A stretch of 64,000 bases of DNA from Dactylonectria macrodidyma (GCA_020744425.1 JAGMUV010000016.1:1054001-1118000), one strand, 5' to 3'. Shown: positions 45,030 to 55,209, numbered from the stretch's first letter. Numbers and translations: made by a program. The notes: generated from the sequence alone by a model not told the origin.

Positions 45030-45583
45030 ATGGCTCGAATCAAGCAAACCCCCGGGACATCGTCTGGAGGGCAAGCACCGAGAAAAGATTTCAAGAATAT
45101 TCGCAACCTGGAAGTAACCAGAAGATACCGCTACAAACCAGGCACCGCATCATTACGGGAGATAAGAAAACTCCAAAAGAGCACAGATCTACTAATCCCG
45201 AGGTTGGCTTTCCAACGCTTGGTACGAGAATGCCCACCCTCGTCGCCACCATTGCTCAGACTCTTCACAGATTAAAGACATAGCTCAGTCACAGATTAAA
45301 GACATAGCTCAGTCTTTCAAGTTTCCCATCCGGTTCCAGAGCACAGCTATCGGAGCTCTACAGGAAAGTGCAGAGTGCTATCTTGCAAGTTTATTCGAAG
45401 AAGCCAACCTTTGTGCTATTCATGCCAAGCGCGTAACCATTCAACAGGTACGTTGAATCGATGGCGAAGTAAGCTGATATAACCCTGATGAAAACTCTTC
45501 CGGTGCAGAAAGATATCGGACTGGCCCTACGCTTGAATTCAGGAGGCTTACCTCCTTCTTTCTCGATCAGAAAAAGTAGCTGA
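45030..45583 (+). CDS. highly divergent histone H3 variant
   Basis: Exons 45030-45221, 45295-45447 and 45509-45583 join in phase to 139 residues. The core follows histone H3: [70 protein letters not shown] and KDIGLALRL. The tail starts ARIKQT, so the K4 context remains, but K9 is lost (ARKS replaced by PGTS), K14 is Gln (GGQAPRK), and the K27 and K36 regions are gone or rewritten. The tail is about 6-7 residues shorter. The end [15 protein letters not shown] replaces RGERA and lengthens the chain. Loop 1 is canonical in length, unlike typical CENP-A. Introns have GTACGA and GTACGT donors. A 24-bp duplication places two identical acceptors 24 nt apart; the second gives the exact H3 length. 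It would sit in nucleosomes, perhaps in special chromatin. Confidence 0.8.
45266..45313 (+). repeat. 24-bp tandem duplication spanning a splice acceptor
   Basis: CACAGATTAAAGACATAGCTCAGT occurs twice in a row without a mismatch, here written only by its ends: CACAGATT and GCTCAGT. Each copy contains a CACAG acceptor in the H3-like gene. Using the first acceptor adds eight in-frame residues that repeat the start of the following exon. Confidence 0.9.
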
Positions 45584-45824
45584 GGGTTTGCTATTCGGAG
45601 TAATAACAGTAGCTGCGGTGATGGCGGGTATTCTTGTTTCGACATCTACTGAACTAAAATTAATACGAATTCTTCATTCATTTCCTCTATCGACAGTCAT
45701 TCCCAACCCGGTGCTTCACATATAATCTATGCTTATCGTTCTGCAGGAGTCTTACCAGTAGGAGTGACTGTAAAACCAGCCCGGCTAGCGGAAAGACGAG
45801 GGGCTTACGATGTGAGTCTACAGC

Positions 45825-46144
45825 GCTCTTAATAGTGCAGACCATTTAGACTATTAGTCCAGACTGCAGATCAGGGCAGGAAATACAGACGCCCGGTGTG
45901 GACGCTAAGTACGCTAGGTTGTTGGCATAGTGTTACAAAACCAGGGTACCCATGATTGTTGCTGTGCCAACCATTTTGTTTTGGATCTTTCTGATCAATT
46001 TACTGGTGCGATCCAGATCAACAAGGCTCGTTTCAAGGGACGAATCATCCTAGTAGTCAATCCACGAACGCCCGTCGTGGATTGATTATTGATATTGGAT
46101 TGCAGTCTGGACTAATAGTCCAAACGGTCTGGACTATTAAGAGC
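45825..46144. mobile_element. MITE-like element with about 45-bp terminal inverted repeats
   Basis: The left end reads GCTCTTAATAGTGCAGACC and continues to GACTATTAGTCCAGACTGCA; the complement of the right end is nearly the same with about four differences. Total about 320 bp, no transposase. A second small inverted repeat around TCAATCCACGA/TCGTGGATTGA lies near 46060-46090. The target duplication is not clear. It is probably a non-autonomous DNA element. Confidence 0.75.
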
Positions 46145-46574
46145 CACATTGTGAGATGACCCCAGTAATAAAAACCGCTTTCTACAATCGACTACTAAGC
46201 CAAGCTGCATGACCTTTGCTGAGAATACGCCCTGCTGAGGCTTGAGAGGCAAATATCTCACTGCTCACACGGGCAGGGCCAGTTCAGACTAAGGATTCTG
46301 TAGACGGTCTCCTGACACGCTCCATCCCAGAAGGCTAAGCGATATTAAGACGACTCTATACTACGTCCATATCGAACGCGATTCGCATTTATTCGCAATA
46401 GTTCATCAATGATCTAGCAGTCCCCTGTACTATTTTTCTTGTCAAGCGGCGACTAAGAGCTAGGGAATAATAGATGACAGCTAAACTAAGAAAAGTGCTC
46501 GACATACTAGTCAAGAAGGCACAATAGTCACTCTTTCCCCAGAAATCGTCTATTCATCGCCGCCTGCCCCCCCT
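46145..46574. other. no gene seen
   Basis: 3' flank of the thaumatin-like gene; no structure recognised. Confidence 0.5.
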
Positions 46575-47455
46575 CTAAGCTGGGCAACCAAAAACAATGG
46601 TGAAGTCGGTCAATTCGCAGTGTCTCAAAACAGAATCATCGAACGCAAAACTGTACGCATCGGGACATGCGACTTTGAACCATTGACTGCTCGGTTCGCA
46701 AGCACCTGGCGTCTCAAAATCGTCGAAGCAGCAGTACTGCTCAAGGCCGTAGAGTGAACAGTCTGATAAACAAGCATAGGCCTGAGACAAGTTTCCGTGC
46801 TTCTGGAAAGATCGCATGTTGGACTCGGGGCACAGCGGCTTGCCGCTTTCCCTGAACCCAAGATAGGGGGGTACCTGACAGGATATCGTCTCGCATATCT
46901 TGCTCGTCGGTATACTGGTGATACCCATGGTGAAACCGTCCACTAGTATGGTTAGGAGCCTAATACGTCAACATGCTGGTAAATCGTACCAAGGCTAACA
47001 TCGTAGACCACCTGAAGATCGGATGCCGTAATCTCGAAAAGAGAAGTATTCTGTGATGAATAGCCCCAGCAAGTCGACTCGGAGCAATCGCCTATCAAGC
47101 AGTTAGTTCCATCAGAAGCACAAAATTGACGAGCCCATATCCTGCCTGACCAGGGCAATGGGATAGGAAAAGTTTGAATGGATTGCTTTGGGAAGAGAGG
47201 CGATGAACTGGTCAAAGGGTTGGGAGACCCGATCAAAGACGTATTGCCGGTTAAAGCGGGCCATATGCTCTGGTCGCTGCAGTTGTTTACGATGGTAAAA
47301 GTAATGTGTTGGCTAGTAACAAGACAACACATCAATGCACAAAGAGTCGCTTGTAGTTTCGAGAAAATTTGACACCGACCAGCTAACATTAGAATTGCCA
47401 TGATCACAACCGACAGATGCCGAACTATGATATAGCATCCGTAGAATATGCCCAT
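46575..47455 (-). CDS. secreted thaumatin-like protein
   Basis: Exons 47455-46990 and 46942-46575 join in phase to 277 residues; the 47-nt intron has a GTACGA donor and ACTAG acceptor. The thaumatin signature runs FTIVNNCSDQSIWPAL, then a WSGRIWARQFC strand, GDC with a following CW, YDVSLVDGFTMG, and CCFDDFETPGACEPSSQWFK near the end, with the many paired cysteines of the fold. The acidic-cleft residues cannot be judged without an alignment. Translation may begin at 47455 or at the ATG 54 bp further in (MAILMLAGRC). The signal peptide is LQATLCALMCCLVTS just before QHITF. Fungal thaumatin-like proteins bind or cut beta-glucans and are secreted. Confidence 0.85.
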
Positions 47456-48017
47456 TGAGCCAATATGTCAGATCTCAAGCCATGTGGTGGTATTATAGAT
47501 TGAATATGTCTAACATCTGATTGCGGCGGCGAATTTAGGACACACGTCTTACAAGAGACGTCTGCTAGTAGGGTAGTTAACTAAGGACTCATTCCTGTCA
47601 GAAAGGTGACTGACTGAGGACATGACATGTGCTTATAGCTAAAGGCCTAGGCACAGAAGTAATGCTAAAATGACTAAGAATGAACTTAGTCTATTAAGAA
47701 AACCCAAGACACGAAGTTGAGAGTCCTCAAATCCACATCCGATTAATTTATCTACTGCGTTAAATATTGGACTACGTAAGCTACCTTTTTATACTACACA
47801 AGAGTGCGAGCGGGAGTAATAAAAGAAGGCCAGACTAATAATGAATTCAATGTATATACTATGCTAGGCAACGGAACAAGAGCAACACCACCCAAGGTGA
47901 AGGAAGCTGTAGGGTAGGCGGGGATGATGCAGGTGAGGAAGAACAAAACCAGAGAAAGAAAACCGACAGATACGTCATTATGCCCGTCTAGCTTAAGCTC
48001 CATAGGATCAGTGTTAC
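47456..48017. other. no gene seen
   Basis: Promoter side of the thaumatin-like gene and 3' flank of the Asp f 4-like gene. No structure recognised. Confidence 0.5.
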
Positions 48018-48794
48018 TTAAACACCACCATACCCAACAGTCACAACCAATCGGACTTGGCCCGGTGGTATATTCAGGCCAATCCCATCCTCGTTCTCCA
48101 TGCCACCAATGTAGGCATTGGTGCCTGTGCCGTCGGGATTGACGGTAGAGCACATATCGTAACTGCAGACTTGGAGGCCTGGGATATCGAGACCGTACAA
48201 AGCAGACACCAAGCAAGACGCATCAGCTCCAGACCAACCGCCATTAGCAGCGTTAGCTATATCAAATTCCAACCATGTAGACGCAAACTGCCCATACTCA
48301 GTGACTGGGACCCTTGGATTGTCACAGGCGCAGCCACCTTGTGAGTCTGTGTCAATGGCAAGAACCTGTCTGCTATGACCAGGGAGGCTGAATTCCAGGA
48401 CTTGGTTTCCCTGGAAGAACCCGTTGATCCCTCCATGTGGACCAATCTTCAACCAGCAAACACATCTTTGGGCTAACGCAGCACCGTTGGTAAAGGTGAC
48501 GGTGTAATCGTACAGAGTCGCGAGGTGATTCTGAACTAACATGAGATTGCACCCGTAGTTCCCGTCAGTACCGACGTTGCCCTTGTATGAGATGTCGCTG
48601 GCCGTGGCTCGTTTCTCATAGGATTCCCCTTTGCAGAACTGAGGAAAAGCCTCCCTGGCGAGGTTCCGCGGGCTGAGCATAGGTAGGGCAGACTCTCCAG
48701 GAGACCGATCAGGTCTTTCATGGTCGCGCGTACCCCAACACGCGATGACACCGAGGTTGCTGCCCAACGCATGGAAGATGTGAAAGAGCTTCAT
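48018..48794 (-). CDS. Asp f 4-like secreted protein
   Basis: A single exon of 258 codons starts at ATG 48794. The leader (MKLFHIFHALGSNLGVIACW) is an imperfect signal peptide. After a Ser/Arg/Pro-rich pro-region the folded part begins GNYGCNLMLVQNHLATLYDY. It contains CVCWLKIGPHGGINGFF, a DTDSQGGCACDNP turn, TEYGQFASTWLEFDIA, NGGWSGADASC and GLDIPGLQVC, and it ends in PGQVRLVVTVGYGG. This order matches the Asp f 4 family, secreted proteins of filamentous fungi known from an Aspergillus allergen; biochemical function is unsettled. There are at least eight cysteines for disulfides. It shares strand with the thaumatin-like gene 560 bp away. Confidence 0.8.
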   Translation of the reverse strand: MKLFHIFHALGSNLGVIACWGTRDHERPDRSPGESALPMLSPRNLAREAFPQFCKGESYEKRATASDISYKGNVGTDGNYGCNLMLVQNHLATLYDYTVTFTNGAALAQRCVCWLKIGPHGGINGFFQGNQVLEFSLPGHSRQVLAIDTDSQGGCACDNPRVPVTEYGQFASTWLEFDIANAANGGWSGADASCLVSALYGLDIPGLQVCSYDMCSTVNPDGTGTNAYIGGMENEDGIGLNIPPGQVRLVVTVGYGGV

Positions 48795-49690
48795 TCGCAA
48801 AAGTCTCGCAATGTTTTCTCGTAAGCGCTTGGTGAATCTCGCCTTAATATCACAAAAGCAGAGTAGGCTGTGGAGGATGGCTAAAGCAATAGACTATTTG
48901 ACCTGTTTCAGCTTAGCTGCTATTCGGAGCACTCAAGGGGAAATTGTAAGGTTGTCCGAGAGGAGGGGGGAGTGACCCTGAAATAGGCAGCGATCTTTCC
49001 ACATGGTGACTCAAGTAACTTGAGTGGTCGGTATCTGGGGCTTGAGCCTACTTCATCTGTGGATATAAAAAATGACGTGACCACCCTACTTACCCTGTAC
49101 ACTCAAGCGGAATGCTATCAACATTGTCCAAAGGAAGACACTCATTTGACGATTCTGCTACGTGTGTGCACTTGGGCAGAGGCAGGTTCTGCCTGGCTGC
49201 TCGCGTCCCCTACAGCCGACCCGCACGAGGTTTCCTAACCCGAATGAGCCCGAGGTGACTTGGAGAGAAGGGAGAATGGACTGTCTCTTGACATGCCCAA
49301 TCGTCCTACACCTACCCACTTCTTAAGATAACGGGACTATACAAACAACACCACACCAACAATTTCTTCTTCTATAGCCGTTAAAATATAAGCTAAAGCC
49401 TAGTAGAGAGTCTTCTACCCAATTATTGTGGCGCCGAGACTGCCCCCCCTTCGACGCAACGAGGATGAGTTACTGATGCAGCCGACCCGACCCGGGCTCG
49501 GTCCAAGACCTAGCCTAGGGGTGTAAGAGCCTTCTCAGCCGTCTGATCAATTGGTGGGCATCAACTTCTTCATAGACGATTTGGGCAGTTCTTTCCTTTA
49601 TTCCTGATCCACGGATCATGCCGAATAACTCTTGATACATACCAGTAAGCGAATAGTGTATGAAATTTTTCAAAAAGAAAAAGAAAACCC
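48795..49690. other. intergenic, no gene seen
   Basis: Frames of 60-72 codons only. A long run of CCCC near 49440-49450 and a direct TTCCCTT-like stretch were noted but have no clear meaning. Confidence 0.45.
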
Positions 49691-50212
49691 TTATATATGT
49701 ACATAACCGTCCATATATTTCGCCGACGGTTTAGTGGAGATATCCACAACAGGAGGTATGTCCTCTACCTCAGCTAGATATTCCGTTTGCGCATTGTGGG
49801 CAGAGTACCCAGGTAGCTCTGTATGAACTGTTGAGCTTTCACCCGGTAGCTCTGTATAAACTATTGAGCTTTCACCCGATAGCTCAGCAAAACTAGTTGG
49901 CATGGCTAAACGCGATCCTGTCTTGTGATAATGGTGGTGGTTCTCTATAATAACCGGTCTGTTATGGAGTGAAGCAGTAAGGAGATCTTTAAACTCCATA
50001 CATTGCTGTCTCGAACAGATAAATTGATCTAGGATGTTACTAGATCTTTTATGTTGCTTCTGAGACCGACGTCCTCCACACATAGCGCATTTTCTATCTG
50101 TAGATATTCTCTCAGGGTGGAAAGTTTTAATTTGCTGGCTTATTTGACTTCGTGTGTCTATCGACCTTTGAGAGTGTTTGCATAAGATATATCTTAGAGA
50201 TAAAGAAAACAT
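49691..50212 (-). CDS. small protein with Cys pairs and 11-residue repeats, unknown
   Basis: One exon of 173 codons starts at ATG 50212. Residues 35-75 are basic with paired cysteines (CAMCGG and, later, CSRQQC) and could form a zinc site of C-x2-C...C-x4-C type. A helical part follows. Residues about 110-140 carry an 11-residue repeat (ELSGESSIVYT, ELPGESSTVHT, then ELPGYS). The C-terminus is mildly acidic. No signal peptide. Such a small Cys-pair plus repeat protein can belong to transposon-derived or regulatory families, but I cannot assign one. The next gene-like feature upstream is a repeat zone. Confidence 0.45.
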   Translation of the reverse strand: MFSLSLRYILCKHSQRSIDTRSQISQQIKTFHPERISTDRKCAMCGGRRSQKQHKRSSNILDQFICSRQQCMEFKDLLTASLHNRPVIIENHHHYHKTGSRLAMPTSFAELSGESSIVYTELPGESSTVHTELPGYSAHNAQTEYLAEVEDIPPVVDISTKPSAKYMDGYVHI

Positions 50213-50576
50213 ACCTGACCTGCCGCGATATGAAGCTACCCATGGCTAGTGAAGACGTAATGAAGCGATCACTGAGTTGAAAACGGAATCGCCGGCCTTG
50301 AACTCCAGCTCTGCTCTAGTCTTAAGTCAGGTTTGGGGAGACCTTGTTTTAGGTGACTGTAGTTTGAACTCGGATGGCTAGGATTAATTTCTTAAATATT
50401 TCTCTCCTATACACAGTATGGCCATCATTTAGTCATAAAACATTGTCATCACATCTTTTGGCTTGACTAGGGTGCTTAAGCGAGTGTGTGTCAAATAGGC
50501 TTCACAAGACATACTCAAACACAATTTGTTACGCCCAGCGGGTCACTAGTTGCTAATGTACGTATCTGTTTCCTAG
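50213..50576. other. no gene seen
   Basis: Promoter side of the 50212 gene. No structure recognised. Confidence 0.4.
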
Positions 50577-50970
50577 GTGGGCGCCGGAGGGCCCAAGAGG
50601 TCGAGCGGCCGGTGGCTGCCGGTTTTGTCTGGGCAGCCGAAGCTGCAGAGGTCGGTCGGACGGGTAGTTGAGGGAGCGGAGCCCAGATTGTCGTCGGCTC
50701 GCGAAGCCATAAAGTCGAGGCTCAAAGGAGCCGGAAGCACCACACAGGAAAAGGCCCGAAGGCGGTGTCAAGAGCTCGCGAAGCTCAGTGTCGTCGGGCA
50801 GCGTGAAGCTGCATAGGGAGTCGAGGGCGCGGGGCCCTCAATGTCGTCGCCCAGAATGTCGTCGGCTCGTGAGGCCAGAATGTCGAGGCTCAAAAGAGCT
50901 GGAAGCACCACACAGGAGAAAAGCCCGAAGGCGATGTCAAGAGCTCGCGAAGCTCATCAAAGTCGTAGGG
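50577..50970. repeat. GC-rich tandem duplication, 168-bp period
   Basis: The block starting TGTCGTCGGCTCG at 50689 and again at 50857 is about 85-90% alike over about 108 bp, with shared motifs such as GGAAGCACCACACAGGA and TCAAGAGCTCGCGAAGCTC. The period is a multiple of three and the frames stay open, so two overlapping ORFs (50577-50816 and 50788-51027) cross it. Their composition is repeat-driven and I do not call them genes. Confidence 0.75.
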
Positions 50971-51024
50971 TCAAGCATCGCAAAGAAAGGTCAACTCTCT
51001 GAATCCTTTTCTTCCGGCAGCTGT

Positions 51025-51540
51025 TAGAGCCCCGTTAGACCCACAGTTGCGCTTGCCGCCATTTTTGGCTTGCAAAAAAAAAATTCCGCTAGTAAAACGC
51101 TAACAGCGGGTACCAAGGAAAAATTTTTACAGGTGAGAGTTGCCCATCGCCTCAGTCGCCGTTGTCCTGGTTGTGGTGCAGGGTAAGGGATATGTAACGA
51201 CAAATGACTTGATCGTGTGTTTGTGTGTGTGTGTGTGGACGGGAGTCACTACTAAAAGTGGGGGCCTGAGGCATCTAGCCAATAAGCTGCTCTGACTGTT
51301 TTCCTATTCGGGCAGCGCCTTGCACATGCTCTGTACATGGTCCAATCTAACCGGTCTACTAGGGGGTCTCGTCATTTCACGACGGCTCTGAGTGAAATGA
51401 CGAGACGCCCTAGTAGACTACCTTACCCTGCACCACAACCAGGACAACAGCGACTCAGGCCGCGACAACTATCCCCTACACAAATTCCCCCCTTGCAGCG
51501 GCTTTCCCCCCTCGCAGCGGCTGTTAGCACTTCGTTAGGG
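51025..51540. mobile_element. nested inverted-repeat element
   Basis: An outer 39-bp inverted repeat (51150-51188 and 51421-51459) has two mismatches, with a core GTTGTCCTGGTTGTGGTGCA. Between its arms a perfect-looking 27-bp hairpin lies at 51354-51380 and 51392-51418 (GTCTACTAGGG...CATTTCAC, one mismatch, 11-nt loop). Outside the arms GCTAACAGC and its complement recur near 51100 and 51520, so the element may extend to about 51025-51540. Loop sequence also holds a (GT)n tract near 51220. No coding region. It is probably a MITE with a second foldback element inserted inside it. Confidence 0.7.
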
Positions 51541-52518
51541 CAGAGATCATTTTTGCAGCTTTGCAGCTACAGTAGGACCTAACTGTGTCTTAGCAGGCTA
51601 CAATCCGGAGGGATTAGGAGAGTTGACCTTGTGAGCTGCAGCGACAGACAGGATATACTGTCCTGGCACCAAACAAACCAGCAGGTTCTGTGCCCCAACC
51701 GGACGAATATACACATACATACATACAGACGCAGGCTGCGAAAACAAGCGTGAGCCTAGGATAGATCCCGAGTCACTTGTCTTCGACACCAGTAGTGCGA
51801 TGGAGGCTGATACCTACTGGATGCGTAGCGGTAAATGACGTTTGTGTCTGAACGAGCTCGCCACGCATGAACGGACGGACTGATGGATGGATGGATGGAT
51901 GGATGGATGGATGGATGGATGAACTCTCAAGATCAATCCGTTCGGACGACCCGTAAGACGATGCGATGGGTCTCGTTTTTGATCTACTACAATGCGATCA
52001 AGTGTAAATCTCTGGTGTGGTGCGGGGTCTAGGGTTCATGTGAATCAAGGGGGCGGTGTAGGCTTTTGGATATGTCTTGAGTTTAGACATGTGTTGTGTG
52101 TCGTTTGATGTGTGTCGTGCGTTGTATGTCGTGCATCGTATGTCGGGCGTCGTCTGTCGAGCGTCGTCTCCAACCTTGTCGTGAATGTGGGGACACACAA
52201 GACCACAAGACCACAAATGTTCGCCATGACGCTCGCGCGATGATGGTACACACACTAAACACATCCGGGCCCGCCGCAAGAACTTGATAGAGTTCACTGC
52301 CGTGGAGATACGGAGTAGACAGACGCATTTGATCGGGAGCGGGTCCCTCAGGATGTCGCTGCTTAGACTGGACGGGTGCTTGGTCCATGAAAGGGAATTG
52401 TCGCGAGGGCGATCAGCGAAAGCTTGATAGCACCAGACATTGTGGAGGAGGTGGGCCGGGACATTGAGGGGCAGTTCGCAGCGATGAGTGCGCATCGGAC
52501 CGAAAGGAAGAGATGGGG
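51541..52518. other. gene-free, with a GGAT microsatellite
   Basis: No gene. A (GGAT)n tract of about nine units lies at 51882-51920. Between 52080 and 52170 GTCGT-rich sequence similar to that at 15440-15500 is found. Confidence 0.6.
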
Positions 52519-52895
52519 TTGGCAAACAAACAGGGGGGGTTGACAAACAGGGGGTTGACAAACAAACAGGGGGGGTGACAAACAAACAGTGAGAGGGGGT
52601 TGACAAACAAACAGAGGGGGGTGACAAACAAACAGAGCGGGTTGACAAACAGGGGGGTTGACAAACAAACAGAGCGGGTTGACAAACAAACAGAGCGGGT
52701 TGACAAACAGGGGGTTGACAAACAAACAGAGGGGGGTGACAAACAAACAGTGAGAGGGGGTTGACAAACAAACAGAGGGGGGGACAAACAAACAGAGCGG
52801 GTTGACAAACAGGGGGGTTGACAAACAAACAGTGGGGGTTGACAAACAGGGGGTTGACAAACAGGGGGTTGACAAACAGAGGGGGTTGACAAACA
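52519..52895. repeat. minisatellite, GGTTGACAAACAAACAGG-type units
   Basis: About 20 units of two lengths (roughly 15 and 19-22 bp) built from GGGTTGACAAACAG and AACAAACAGAG alternate irregularly. All three minus-strand frames stay open and read Val-Cys-Gln-Pro/Leu-Phe repeats, which explains the long apparent ORFs here. No CRISPR features. Confidence 0.9.
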
Positions 52896-53085
52896 AACGT
52901 GGAGGTCGTCCATCAAATGTGAAGCGGGTGTGGGGACAAGGTGGGAAATCGCACCTCGTTCATACTCACACTGACGACGAAGAACATGTGCAGGAACACG
53001 GCGAGGTAAGTGTAGGGCATTGGGGGACCCTGCAAGACGTGCGGGGCGTGATGAGACCTTTTCAGACATTCGAAAACATTCGAGG

Positions 53086-53165
53086 ACACGACAAGACGCT
53101 CCAAAACGCTCCAAGACACTACGAGACGCGACACGACACGACACGACACGACACGACACGACATA
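53086..53165. repeat. (ACGAC)n microsatellite
   Basis: The tract is mainly the 5-bp unit ACGAC/CGACA in an unbroken run (53133-53160), preceded by irregular CGACAAG and CCAAGACGCTCC-type copies. Confidence 0.85.
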
Positions 53166-54160
53166 CAATACGATCGAGATCAGCTCACCAGAAAGACTGT
53201 AGGGAGCTAGACACTGACATTGAAGTCACGTACGTGTGCATCGCTGTACACCATGGTACTGCAAAGTATCAGACGTCGCCTGGATCAGAACGTCATCTTT
53301 TTCGTCTCATGCGAGAACCAAGTAAGCTTTAGCGAGGTAGCTCAACCGTCGCCCAGAAGAAAGGTTTCCACCGAATCCGTTGATGGATCGCCTGGATCTT
53401 TTGCTGTGGACCTTAAGTTCTACCATGCTCACGGGTATAAATAGCGAAGAAGCTCGCCTCCTTGAGCTGCATCAAGTCCTAGCAGACACACTCACATACA
53501 CATCGCCTTGTTGAGGTTGAAGTTGCGACTGAGCTTTGATCGCACGCTCACTTCATTGGCATTTGATCCGGCCATCTTGCTGGTAAAGTATTGATTTTTT
53601 CCTTTTCTTTTCTCTTTGAGTCCGAGTCTGGAGACGTTCGCCTCTTCGTCTTTCGCTCTTTCTCAGTTCCCTGAGTTCCCTGAGTTCCCTCATCCCACAC
53701 CTATCCTTACTGCCGGTTTTCACTCCACTGACCCCCCCCCCCCCCCCAAGTACTTTCGTTCGGTAACCTTGTTCCTTTGTGGTCTAGCCTCTCTGTTTTT
53801 GCCAGTCGCTGCTCAAGAGGACTTGATTATGGGAATCCACTGACGTCTTCCCTCTTTGATCCTCCGCCCTTAGTCATCATGACTGACCGTGGGCGCTTCG
53901 CAAGTTATGCTAGGTTTCAGGAATTATCCCAAAACTCTGTCTTGATATCTGCATGCAACGCACAGGCCACCGCTTATCTCGACATGGGTGAGATGGCTTG
54001 CTTTCGCGCTGTGGTTGAATGTTTGTGTTGGATGTTCACGCCTGAGTTGCTGAGTCTTTGTTGATGCTCTACTACTTTTGCGATTGAGATCCCCACTTTT
54101 TCTATTCAAGAGGTTGTCGCTGGTGGCTTGGCCACCTCACCCCCCTTCCCCCATTTCCTG
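53166..54160. other. no gene supported; poly-C tract
   Basis: A run of 17 or so C lies near 53730-53748, and three tandem CCTGAGTTC copies near 53665-53690. A short frame (53880-54064) that starts MTDRGRFASYARFQELSQN has some protein character but no family. The sequence GAAGAAGCTCGCCTCCTTGAGC near 53448 has a related copy near 54767. Confidence 0.4.
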
Positions 54161-54162
54161 CT

Positions 54163-54465
54163 ACTGACATTTACTGACATTTTCTGGCATTTTCTGGCAT
54201 TTTCTGGTGATTACTGGCATTTACTGGCGTTTACTGGCATTTACTGGCGTTTACTGGCGTTTACTGGCATTTTCTGGCGTTTACTGGCATTTTCTGGCAT
54301 TTTCTGGCGTTTACTGGCATTTACTGGCGTTTACTGGCATTTACTGGCGTTCTCGGCGTTCTCGGCGTTCTCGGGCGTTTTTTCTTGCTTTTGGGTTTGC
54401 TTCATTGCTTTGGGTTTGCTGCTTTTTTGGCGTTTGGCGTTTGGCGTTTGGCGTTTGGCGTTTGG
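54163..54465. repeat. graded minisatellite, period falling from 10 to 9 to 7 bp
   Basis: First about 18 copies of a 10-bp unit C[AG]TTT[AT]CTGG (54163-54345), then three 9-bp copies CGTTCTCGG (54346-54375), then six 7-bp copies CGTTTGG (54429-54465). All share the CGTT...GG frame, so they probably arose from one ancestor by shortening. Frames stay open but composition is repeat-driven. Confidence 0.85.
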
Positions 54466-55209
54466 TCCCCCCTTCCCGGTCCCCCTCCCCCCTCTTCATG
54501 ATTCTTTGACTGTTCGAACATTTGCTGCGACGATGTTGTAAGTGTTCCCGTCCCTACCCATACTTCATTTACTACTATTATCTTACTTTTAACAGCTCTC
54601 TGACCTACCTGCGAGGCAACATCTGCGGATAGCTGACACACCCACCCATCCTTCCTGCTCGTCAACAGGTTTGTCTCCCACTTTATCCCCAAGACCCGAG
54701 AAATCAACCTATCACCCACTATTAAGACTAGTTCATCACCATCGCCATCGGGGCGGGCATCAAGAGCAAAGAAGCTCGCCTTGTTGAGCCGCATCGAAAT
54801 TCAACAGGCGCACTTGCATCTCATTGCGCAGGATGGTGTTGCAATTGAGCAGCAGTCCGAACATCTACCTCTGTAGCACTCATTTCTTATTTCATCCGTG
54901 TTACAGGTATAGTAGGCTCTCCGAGCTTGGACACGTACCCTCTCTGTCTCCGACGCCTCCGCTAACACGTCGCAGTGCGCTTGCCCTCGTTGGGGCCGAG
55001 GCGAGTGTCTAGCACACAAGCCAGGGAAGGTCCGTTGTCGTGCTCGAGTATGCTTCGCTCAACGCGGCGGCTTGAGGAAGCTACCTTGGCACACGATGCG
55101 AGATAACATGGACAGTCGCTGACCGAGATGGGATCTCGGGTATCGGGGAAGAAGGGACTGCACGTCTACTGGACAAAAGTTCGTGCTGCCTTCCAACAAG
55201 AGGCGGATC
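54466..55209. other. no gene seen
   Basis: Short frames only, with C-rich patches. Contains the second copy of the GAAGCTCGCC motif mentioned for 53448. Confidence 0.4.

Noticed and set aside
50577..51027. Two overlapping frames with a shared ARRRCQELAKL motif
   Set aside because: The motif is produced by the 168-bp tandem duplication, with no independent coding evidence.
52519..52895. CRISPR-like spacing of short repeats
   Set aside because: Units are adjacent and lack unique spacers, in a eukaryotic genome.
52363..53168. 251-codon minus-strand frame with Cys-Gln-Pro repeats
   Set aside because: The array has units in mixed lengths and all frames stay open, so it is not evidence of selection for protein.
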